This document shows, in pieces, positions 1-6,159 of a stretch of 35,239 nucleotides of DNA. Made by a program: the position numbers and the translations under genes. The notes below the pieces were generated by a model that was not told where the DNA came from, did not search any database, and saw only the letters and a list, made by a program, of their open reading frames with translations. Position 1 is the stretch's first letter. Every line of letters starts with the position of its first letter. Source of the stretch: CAZLHO01 sp964559455 (lineage in GTDB: Bacteria; Krumholzibacteriota; Krumholzibacteriia; LZORAL124-64-63); assembly GCA_964559455.1 (NCBI GenBank), contig CAZLHO010000030.1, forward strand, positions 1 to 35,239. Direction: 5' to 3'.

Positions 1-1
1 G

Positions 2-589
2 CGCTTCGCCGAATCCCGCGCGCGCCTGCTCGGCGCCCGCGACGCCCTGGCCGAAGCCGGCGTCGGCCCGCTGCCGGTCTCGGCCGGCGACACCCCCGGC
101 TGCAGCCTGTCGCCCGAACTGGCCGGCCTCGACGAGATCCGCCCGGGCAACTTCGTCTTCTTCGACCTGATGCAGCTGGGCCTGGGCGCCTGCGGCGCCG
201 ACGACCTGGCCGTGGCCGTGGCCTGCCCCGTGGTGAGCGTCCATCCCGACCGGAACGAAGCGGTGCTGCACGGCGGCGCCGCGCACCTGTCGCGCGAGTT
301 CCTGCCCGGCCCCGACGGCCCGGTCTTCGGCCTGCCCGCCCGCTGGACCGGCGCGGGATGGGGCGCGCCCCTGCCCGGCGCGGCGCTGGTCGCGCTGTCC
401 CAGGAGCACGCCCGCCTGCGCGTGGACGATCCCGCGCTCAGGGACGCCCTGGCCCCGGGCATGATGCTGCCCGTCCTGCCGGTCCATTCCTGCCTGACCG
501 CCGACCTCTTCCCGGACTACCTGACCCTCGACGGCCGGCGCCTGCCGCGCCGGCGCACGAACGATCCGCCGCCCGCCGGGAAATCTTGA
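2..589 (+). CDS. D-threonine aldolase / D-serine dehydratase-like PLP enzyme, C-terminal part
   Basis: The reading frame is already open at the window edge, so only the last ~195 residues are present. Visible are SAGDTPGCS, then DEIRPGNFVFFDLMQ, which match the PLP/substrate region and the start of the serine-dehydratase-like C-terminal domain (PF14031 type) of fold-III D-threonine aldolases and D-serine dehydratases. Near the end, PVHSCLTADLF carries the His-x-Cys pair that binds zinc in this family. Known members cleave D-threonine or deaminate D-serine with PLP and a divalent metal. The PLP lysine lies in the missing N-terminal barrel, so activity and exact substrate cannot be judged. The stop codon overlaps the -35 hexamer of the next promoter, so this gene probably ends its own transcription unit. 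Confidence 0.8.
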   Translation, partial: RFAESRARLLGARDALAEAGVGPLPVSAGDTPGCSLSPELAGLDEIRPGNFVFFDLMQLGLGACGADDLAVAVACPVVSVHPDRNEAVLHGGAAHLSREFLPGPDGPVFGLPARWTGAGWGAPLPGAALVALSQEHARLRVDDPALRDALAPGMMLPVLPVHSCLTADLFPDYLTLDGRRLPRRRTNDPPPAGKS

Positions 590-614
590 CTTCCGCGGAC
601 ACGATTTCTAGGAT
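586..614 (+). promoter_or_regulatory. Sigma-70-type promoter for the small membrane protein gene
   Basis: TTGACT (586-591) is followed by a 17-bp spacer and TAGGAT (609-614). Spacing is ideal and the -35 differs from consensus by one base. The expected start site leaves a leader of about 65 nt before the ATG at 687. The -35 overlaps the stop codon of the upstream gene. Confidence 0.6.
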
Positions 615-686
615 CACCGCGCATCCCGAACATCATCCTCAGTCTCCGTCCGCCTCGCCCGCCATCTCCTCCCGGGGAGGTCCGTC

Positions 687-1076
687 ATGGATCCCAATCT
701 CTTCCACCTGGACTGGGAGCGCGCTTCCGAAGCCCTGGGCACGATCGTCTTCCTGGCCTTCTTCCTCGAGCGCGCGCTGTCGATCGTCTTCGAGCACCGC
801 TGGTACGTCGGCCACATGAAGGACAAGGGCTGGAAGGAGCCCATCGCCTTCGCCCTGGCCCTGGCCGTCTGCGTGACCTGGAAGTTCGACGCCCTGAGCA
901 TGGTCGTGCTCACCGAGAAGACCAGTCTCTTCGGCGAGGCGGTCACCGCCGGGATCATCGCCGGAGGCAGCAAGGGCGCGGTCAAGCTCTTCGTCGACAA
1001 GTGGAACATTGGAAGCACCGCCTCCAAGGAGGCCAGGAATCCCGCCGCCCCGGTTCCTCCCGGCCCGACCGTCTAG
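687..1076 (+). CDS. Small membrane protein of unknown function
   Basis: This 129-residue protein is not recognised. GGGGAGG lies 6 nt before the ATG and supports the start. It has two clear hydrophobic segments, roughly residues 13-36 and 50-73. A third, weaker, glycine- and alanine-rich segment (about 82-105, TAGIIAGGSKGAVKLFVD) could be amphipathic or re-entrant. The tail is proline-rich and ends in PPGPTV. A charged loop (GHMKDKGWKEP) separates the first two segments. The layout resembles small phage-holin-like or accessory inner-membrane proteins, but no family motif is visible and this is only a resemblance. It precedes a secreted nuclease gene by 13 nt and is probably cotranscribed with it from the 586 promoter. 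Confidence 0.7.
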   Translation: MDPNLFHLDWERASEALGTIVFLAFFLERALSIVFEHRWYVGHMKDKGWKEPIAFALALAVCVTWKFDALSMVVLTEKTSLFGEAVTAGIIAGGSKGAVKLFVDKWNIGSTASKEARNPAAPVPPGPTV

Positions 1077-1089
1077 AAAGGAGCGAGCC

Positions 1090-2139
1090 ATGAAACGCCA
1101 TCTCCTCCCGTGGCTGGCGCTCCTGACGGCCTTCTGGGCCTCCGCCGCCGCGGCCGACTATCTGGAGGTCTCGCGCAGCGTCACCCTGAAGGGAGAGCCC
1201 CACGGCGACGCGGTCATCCTGCTGCGCCTGGAGCCCGGCGACCTGCTGCCGCTGATCGAGGACGGTCAGACCAACGGCTACTACCACGCCGAGACGCTGG
1301 ACGGCGCCGAGAGCGGCTGGGTCTACCGCAGCTTCGTCCGGCGCTATCCCGGCCTACCGGAGGCCGAACCCGTCGTCGTCGCCCGCGACCTCCTGGACGA
1401 TCCCGAGTCCGAACCCACCGAGGCGCAGCGCGCCGCCGCCGCTCGCCACCTCGCCCTGGGCGCGCCCCAGGGCGTCTACGAACGCCTGCGCGAGGGCTTC
1501 GTGACGGCCGTCGATCCCCGCATGAAGATCCCGGTCTGGGTGCAGTACGAGCTGCGGCCCGAGGACCTGGTGGACTGCGGCGCCGGCCGGATGCGCTTCC
1601 GGCACGACAGCACCCTGCCCGAGCAGGCCCGGGCCGAGGACGCCGACTACGTCCACAGCGGTTTCGATCGGGGCCACATGGCTCCCGACGCCGATCTGAG
1701 CCGCAGCGAGTCCGTGCTGCGCGAGAGCTACCTGCTCTCGAACGCCGCGCCCCAGGTCGGCGTCCGTTTCAACCAGGGCATCTGGCGGCTGCTCGAGGAC
1801 CGCATCCGCGGCTACGTCGCCGAGCGGGGCCCCCTGACCGTGATCACCGGCCCGGTCTTCATCGCCGCGGGCGATTCGATGCGCTACCGGGTGATCGGCG
1901 CCAACCATGTGGCCGTGCCCCACGCCTTCTACAAGATCGTCGTCGACCCGGACGCCCCCGGCGGCCCGCAGGCCCTGGCCTTCCTGATCGAGAACCGGGC
2001 CTACGACGACAACGACCCCGCCCCGCACCTGGTCGCCATCGACGCGATCGAGCGGATGACGGGTCTGGATTTCCTGGGCGCCCTGCCGCAAGAGGATCAG
2101 GCGACGCTCGAGGCCGAGGCCGCGCCGGGACTCTGGTAA
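1090..2139 (+). CDS. Secreted DNA/RNA non-specific endonuclease (NUC1 family) with N-terminal SH3 domain
   Basis: The ATG at 1090 is preceded by AAAGGAG and opens a signal peptide (MKRHLLPWLALLTAFWASAAAA). In-frame ATGs upstream lack a ribosome site and would bury it. After cleavage, residues ~23-90 look like a bacterial SH3 domain (VTLKGEPHGDAVILLRLEPGD ... GWVYRSFVRR), which usually binds cell wall or substrate. Residues ~150-335 form the NUC1/EndoG-type beta-beta-alpha metal nuclease domain. The catalytic motif is D193-R194-G195-H196-M197, and NQGIWRLLED contains the metal-binding Asn region typical of the family. Such enzymes cut DNA and RNA without sequence preference, using Mg. Export suggests nutrient scavenging or degradation of external nucleic acid. 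No immunity partner is obvious, although the upstream membrane protein is cotranscribed. Confidence 0.88.
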   Translation: MKRHLLPWLALLTAFWASAAAADYLEVSRSVTLKGEPHGDAVILLRLEPGDLLPLIEDGQTNGYYHAETLDGAESGWVYRSFVRRYPGLPEAEPVVVARDLLDDPESEPTEAQRAAAARHLALGAPQGVYERLREGFVTAVDPRMKIPVWVQYELRPEDLVDCGAGRMRFRHDSTLPEQARAEDADYVHSGFDRGHMAPDADLSRSESVLRESYLLSNAAPQVGVRFNQGIWRLLEDRIRGYVAERGPLTVITGPVFIAAGDSMRYRVIGANHVAVPHAFYKIVVDPDAPGGPQALAFLIENRAYDDNDPAPHLVAIDAIERMTGLDFLGALPQEDQATLEAEAAPGLW

Positions 2140-2164
2140 GGCCGGACCCGGAGGGATGCAGACA

Positions 2165-2193
2165 AAGGGCCGGCCCCTCGTGGACCGGCCCTT
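2165..2193. terminator. Bidirectional hairpin between convergent genes
   Basis: A perfect 9-bp stem (AAGGGCCGG at 2165-2173, CCGGCCCTT at 2185-2193) with an 11-nt loop lies between the nuclease gene and the minus-strand epimerase. The A/T bases at the stem ends give short T tracts in both directions. Confidence 0.65.
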
Positions 2194-2220
2194 CTCGTGG
2201 CTGCGGCAGCGGCGGCGATC

Positions 2221-3126
2221 CTATAGCAGATCGCGAAGTGCTGCATTCAACTCATTGTAATCAAACGAGAAACCGTGCGCCCTCAGGGCCTTGGGCACCG
2301 CCCGCTGGCCGGCCAGCAGCATCCCCGCCATCTCGCCCAGCGCCAGGCGCAGCGCCCACTCCGGGGCCGGCAGCCACGAAGGCCGGCCCAGCGCGCGGCC
2401 CAGGGCGCGGGCGAAGTCGCGCTGCCGCGGCGGGTCGGGGGCGACGGCGTTGACCGGCCCCTCGAGTTCCGGAGTGTCCAGGGCGAAGAGCAGGACCGCG
2501 ACCAGATCGCGGATGTGGATCCAGGGCAGGTACTGCCGGCCCGAGCCCAGGGGACCGCCGGCGAAGAAGCGGAAGGGCAGCGCCATGCGGGGCAGGGCCC
2601 CGCCGTCGGCGGCGAGCACGACCCCGACCCGGACCTTCACGACGCGGACGCCGGCGCGCTCCGCCGGCAGGGTCGCCGCCTCCCATTCGTGGGCCAGCCG
2701 GCCCAGGAAATCGTCCCCGGGTCCGCTGTCCTCGCCCAGGGGGGCGTCGCCGCCGTCGCCGTAGTAGCCCACGGCCGAAGCGCTGACCAGGGTCCGGCCC
2801 GCCGGCGCCCGGCCCAAGGCCGCGGCCACGTTGCGGGTGGTCTCGAGGCGACTGCGCCGGATCTCGCGCTTGCGGCGCAGGGTCCAGCGGCCGCCGGCCA
2901 CCGATTCCCCCGCCAGGTTGACCGCCGCGTCCGCGGACGCCAGCCGCTCCCGCCAGGGTCCCGGAACCGTCGGATCCCCCTCGACCACGTCCACGCCGGC
3001 CGGCAGCACCGAGCGCGCCCGCAGCGGCCCGCGGGTCACGCAGGCCACCCGGTCGCCGCGGCGCACCAGGGCGTCGCAGAGGGCCCGCCCCACCAATCCC
3101 GTCGCTCCGGTGACGAAGATCTCCAC
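2221..3126 (-). CDS. TIGR01777 family NAD-dependent epimerase/dehydratase (YfcH-like)
   Basis: I chose the GTG at 3126 because GGGGAGG lies 7 nt upstream and the protein then begins VEIFVTGATGLVGRAL, placing the Rossmann glycine motif at the N-terminus. The longer open frame adds only low-complexity residues. The 301-residue length fits the family (E. coli YfcH is about 297). An extended-SDR NAD(P) domain is followed by the C-terminal DUF1731 segment (APEWALRLALGEMAGMLLAG ... KALRAHGF). SAVGYYG and the following region correspond to the active-site tyrosine area. The family is widespread but its physiological substrate is unknown. The gene is divergent from the crotonase gene and converges on the nuclease gene. 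Confidence 0.88.
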   Translation of the reverse strand: MEIFVTGATGLVGRALCDALVRRGDRVACVTRGPLRARSVLPAGVDVVEGDPTVPGPWRERLASADAAVNLAGESVAGGRWTLRRKREIRRSRLETTRNVAAALGRAPAGRTLVSASAVGYYGDGGDAPLGEDSGPGDDFLGRLAHEWEAATLPAERAGVRVVKVRVGVVLAADGGALPRMALPFRFFAGGPLGSGRQYLPWIHIRDLVAVLLFALDTPELEGPVNAVAPDPPRQRDFARALGRALGRPSWLPAPEWALRLALGEMAGMLLAGQRAVPKALRAHGFSFDYNELNAALRDLL

Positions 3127-3221
3127 GATCGCCTCCCCTGGCGCACGCCGTCGCGGACCCGCGGCGGCGCCGTCAGCATAGGGCCCCGGCCGCCGGCTGT
3201 CCACAAGGCGCGGCGGCCGCG

Positions 3222-3250
3222 TTGACAGGGGCGGGCGCGATCACTAATGT
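3222..3250 (+). promoter_or_regulatory. Strong sigma-70-type promoter for the crotonase/aconitase unit
   Basis: A consensus TTGACA (3222-3227), a 17-bp spacer and TAATGT (3245-3250). It sits in the divergent gap and would give a leader of about 77 nt before the ATG at 3334. Confidence 0.65.
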
Positions 3251-3333
3251 CGCTGCGGAACCCGCGGGCGGCGCCGCCGCCCTCTTCGCCCCTCCCCGCC
3301 GTCCCCAGGGACGGCCGACGAATCGGGACGATC

Positions 3334-4140
3334 ATGGAATACAGCTTCCTGGACTGCGAAATCCTCGACGGCGTGGCCCGCGTCGGTCTGCTGGGCGCCG
3401 ACACGCCGCCGATGTCCGAATTCTGCGAGGAGCTCGTCGACGCCCTGCTGCGCCTGCAGGAGGACGCCGCCGCGCGCGCCATCCTGCTGACCGACGCCGG
3501 CGGCAACCTGGACATGGGCCCGGACATGATCGGCCTGGAGCAGTGCCACCAGCGCGGCGAAGGCCTGGAAACCCTGGCGCCGGCGCTGGAGGACGTGCGC
3601 CGGGTGATCACCCTGATACGGGAGATGGGCAAGCCGGTGGCCGCGGCGGTCGGCGGCGACGTCCGCGACTCCGGCTTCGGGCTGATCGTGGCCGCCGACG
3701 TCCGCCTGGCCTGCGTCACGGCCAGCTTCACGCCGCCGGACATGGCCGGCGGTCTGATCCCGGACTGGGGCCTCTTCCATTCGCTGCCTCGGATGATCGG
3801 CCCCGGCCGCACCCTGGACCTGCTGTGGTCGGGCCGCACCATCGGCGCCGCCGAAGCCGCCCGCATCGGTCTCGTCGACCGCCTGGTGCCCGCCGAGAGC
3901 TGGGACGAGGAGGTCGACCGCTTCGCGGCCCGGCTGGCCTCGCTGCCGCAGCCGGCGCAACGCCTGAGCAAGCTGGCCGTGCAGCAGTCGACCGAGTTCG
4001 ACATGACCTCGACGCTCTCGCTGGAATTCGAGGCCCAGGCCCAGTGCTGGGACTCGCGCGAGACCGGCGAGGGCCTGTCCGCCCTCACCGACCGGAGAGC
4101 GCCGGAATACCGGCCGCCTCAGCCGGACGCCGAAGATTGA
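3334..4140 (+). CDS. Enoyl-CoA hydratase/isomerase (crotonase) family protein with altered catalytic residues
   Basis: The 268-residue protein starts at the ATG at 3334. An upstream in-frame ATG at 3247 would lie inside the promoter's -10. The crotonase fold is recognisable from LDMGPDMIGL (first oxyanion-hole loop), MGKPVAAAVGGDVRDSGFGLIVAADVRLA, PDMAGGLIPDWGLFHSLPRMIG and AAEAARIGLVDRLVP, ending in the usual EGLSALTDRRAPEYRP tail. Aligned by eye with rat mitochondrial hydratase, the position of Glu144 is occupied by Gly and that of Glu164 by Asp. A standard hydratase reaction is therefore doubtful. Isomerase, hydrolase, decarboxylase or another crotonase chemistry is possible. It lies 61 nt upstream of a fused aconitase-type gene, so both may act in one acyl-CoA or hydroxyacid route. 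Confidence 0.85.
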   Translation: MEYSFLDCEILDGVARVGLLGADTPPMSEFCEELVDALLRLQEDAAARAILLTDAGGNLDMGPDMIGLEQCHQRGEGLETLAPALEDVRRVITLIREMGKPVAAAVGGDVRDSGFGLIVAADVRLACVTASFTPPDMAGGLIPDWGLFHSLPRMIGPGRTLDLLWSGRTIGAAEAARIGLVDRLVPAESWDEEVDRFAARLASLPQPAQRLSKLAVQQSTEFDMTSTLSLEFEAQAQCWDSRETGEGLSALTDRRAPEYRPPQPDAED

Positions 4141-4146
4141 CACCCT

Positions 4147-4170
4147 GCCGGCGGAGCGGTTTCCGCCGGC
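4147..4170 (+). other. Intercistronic hairpin between crotonase and aconitase genes
   Basis: A perfect 9-bp GC stem (GCCGGCGGA, loop GCGGTT, TCCGCCGGC) lies directly after the crotonase stop and before the AGGAGG of the next gene. No T tract follows, so it may act in mRNA processing or partial attenuation rather than full termination. Confidence 0.45.
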
Positions 4171-4201
4171 CGCGACCATCCCCCCAGCGAGGAGGCCGTT
4201 C

Positions 4202-6007
4202 GTGGGCCAGACCCTGATCGAGAAGATCATCGGCAGCCACTGCGACCGCGTGGTGCAGCCGGGCGACACCGTGGACATGGGCGTGGACGTGCGCGCCGCC
4301 CGGGACTTCGGCGGCGCCAACGTCGTGAAGAATCTCCAAAAGGCCGGGCTGCAGGTGGACGACCCCTCCCGCACCCTCTTCACCTTCGACTGCAACCCCG
4401 GCGGCAGCGACCAGGGCTACGCGGCCAACCAGCAGCACTGCCGCGTCTACGCCCGCGAGAGCGGCGTCGGCCTGCGGGACATCACCCAGGGCATCGGCAC
4501 GCACATCGCCATCGAGGAGGGGCTGGTCGGTCCCGGCACCACCTTCGTCAGCACCGACTCCCACGCCAACATCATGGGCGCCGTCGGCGCCTTCGGGCAG
4601 GGCATGGGCGATCAGGACATCGCCTACGCCTGGGGCCGCGGCAAGGTCTGGTTCAAGGTGCCCGCCTCGGTGAAGGTCGTGCTGACCGGCACGCCTTCGC
4701 CCCGGGCCTCGGCCAAGGACCTGGCCCTGGCCATGCTGCGCCGGCTCGGCGCCAACGGGCTGCTGGGCTACGCGGCCGAGATCTACGGGCCGGCGGCCGA
4801 GGCCCTGGACCTGGCCGGCCGCATCACGGTCTCGAGCATGGCCACCGAGATGGGCGGCATCATCGCCCTCTTCACTCCCGACGAGCGCGTGCTCGCCGAA
4901 TGCAACGCCGCCGCCGGCCGCGACGCCTTCTCCCCTTTGCAGGCCGACCTGGACGCCGCCTACGCCGACGAGATCGTCGTCGACGTGGACGGCCTGGAGC
5001 CCATGATCGCGCGGCCCGGACATCCCGAGGACGTCGTGCCGGCGGCCGATGTGGCCGGCCGCAAGATCGACTCGGTCTTCCTGGGCTCGTGCACGAACGG
5101 CCGCATCGAGGACCTGCGCGCCGCCGCCCGCGTCCTGCAGGGGCGCGAGGTGGCGCCGGGCGTCGTGATGAAGGTGGTGCCGGCGACGCGGCGCGTCTGG
5201 CGGCAGGCCCTGGAAGAGGGTCTGGTCGACCAGTTGATGCGGGCCGGAGCCCTGGTGGGCAACCCCGGCTGCGCCGGCTGCGCGGCGGGGCAGATCGGCC
5301 AGAACGGCCCCGGCGAGGTCACGATCTCCACCGGCAACCGCAACTTCGCCGGCAAGCAGGGCAAGGGCGAGGTCTACCTGGCCGGTCCCGAGACTGCGGC
5401 GGCCTCCGCGGTGGCCGGAGTGATCGCCACCGCCGACGCCCTGCCCGATCGCCCGGTGATCTTCGCCACGGGGACGGGCTCCGCGGCGGCCGCCCCCGAG
5501 GCCGCGACACCCACCGCCGCCGGCGACCGGCCCACGACCCTCGAGGGCCGGGTCTGGATCGTCGACGTCGAGAACATCGACACCGACATGATCTTCCACA
5601 ACCGCTACCTGGCGATCACCGACATCGCCGAGATGGGCCGCTACACCTTCGACAACCTGAAGGACTGGGAGGATTTCGCCTCCCGGGCCGAGCCCGGCGA
5701 CATCGTGGTCACCGGCGGCAACTTCGGCTGCGGCAGCTCGCGCCAGCAGGCCGTGGACTGTTTCAAGGCCCTGGGCGTGCAGGCCCTGGTGGCCCGCAGC
5801 TACGGCGCCATCTACGAGCGCAACGCCATCAACGCCGGCCTGCCGGTGGTCGCGGCCGACCTCGCGGGCGCCGGCCTGAAGAACGGCGACCGGGTGCGCC
5901 TGGACCTGGCCTCCGGCAGGATCGAGTGGGAGGGCGGCTCGCTGCAGGGCGCCCCCTTCAGCGCCGTCCAGATGGAGATCTACCAGCGCGGCGGGCTGCT
6001 GGCCTAG
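4202..6007 (+). CDS. Fused large/small-subunit aconitase-superfamily hydro-lyase (isopropylmalate/homoaconitate dehydratase type)
   Basis: A GTG start with AGGAGG upstream gives 601 residues. Residues 1-~415 are a LeuC-like catalytic part. The [4Fe-4S] ligands are C297 (GSCTNG), C357 and C360 (GNPGCAGC), and STGNRNFAGKQGKGEVYL is typical of the family. After a linker (~421-445), residues 446-601 are a LeuD-like swivel domain with NIDTDMIFHNRYL and the anion-binding loop GGNFGCGSSRQQA. In most bacteria these are separate leuC and leuD products. Oddities are FTFDC, where LeuC has an Asp-His pair, and DSHAN instead of DSHT. The enzyme should isomerise or dehydrate a 2- or 3-hydroxy di/tricarboxylate. 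Substrate is undetermined, and no leuA, leuB or leucine gene is nearby. It is probably cotranscribed with the crotonase. Confidence 0.85.
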   Translation: MGQTLIEKIIGSHCDRVVQPGDTVDMGVDVRAARDFGGANVVKNLQKAGLQVDDPSRTLFTFDCNPGGSDQGYAANQQHCRVYARESGVGLRDITQGIGTHIAIEEGLVGPGTTFVSTDSHANIMGAVGAFGQGMGDQDIAYAWGRGKVWFKVPASVKVVLTGTPSPRASAKDLALAMLRRLGANGLLGYAAEIYGPAAEALDLAGRITVSSMATEMGGIIALFTPDERVLAECNAAAGRDAFSPLQADLDAAYADEIVVDVDGLEPMIARPGHPEDVVPAADVAGRKIDSVFLGSCTNGRIEDLRAAARVLQGREVAPGVVMKVVPATRRVWRQALEEGLVDQLMRAGALVGNPGCAGCAAGQIGQNGPGEVTISTGNRNFAGKQGKGEVYLAGPETAAASAVAGVIATADALPDRPVIFATGTGSAAAAPEAATPTAAGDRPTTLEGRVWIVDVENIDTDMIFHNRYLAITDIAEMGRYTFDNLKDWEDFASRAEPGDIVVTGGNFGCGSSRQQAVDCFKALGVQALVARSYGAIYERNAINAGLPVVAADLAGAGLKNGDRVRLDLASGRIEWEGGSLQGAPFSAVQMEIYQRGGLLA

Positions 6008-6025
6008 TCGTCCGAACGACCGTGC

Positions 6026-6060
6026 GGCCCCCGACGGCTTTCGCGCCGTCGGGGGCCTTT
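6026..6060 (+). terminator. Rho-independent terminator after the fused aconitase gene
   Basis: A perfect 12-bp stem (6026-6037 with 6046-6057), an 8-nt loop CTTTCGCG, then TTT. It starts 19 nt after the stop codon. Confidence 0.85.
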
Positions 6061-6083
6061 CTGCGACCGGACTTGAACAACCC

Positions 6084-6112
6084 TTGCCAGGAGCCGCCGC
6101 GGCTGACAGAAT
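6084..6112 (+). promoter_or_regulatory. Sigma-70-type promoter for the DUF5916 gene
   Basis: TTGCCA (6084-6089), a 17-bp spacer and CAGAAT (6107-6112) lie just after the terminator and 48 nt before the chosen TTG start. Confidence 0.5.
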
Positions 6113-6159
6113 CGGCGCCGTCGTTTCCTCCCTCCGCCCATCAACCAGTTGGAGACGAT

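Noticed and set aside
687..2139. Toxin-immunity pair (nuclease plus small membrane protein)
   Set aside because: The nuclease has a signal peptide and SH3 domain rather than a delivery domain, and membrane proteins rarely neutralise nucleases. There is no direct evidence for immunity.
4900..6159. Long upstream extension of the DUF5916 frame
   Set aside because: It overlaps the aconitase gene in another frame, crosses that gene's terminator and encodes Arg/Gly-rich noise. The signal peptide starts at 6160.
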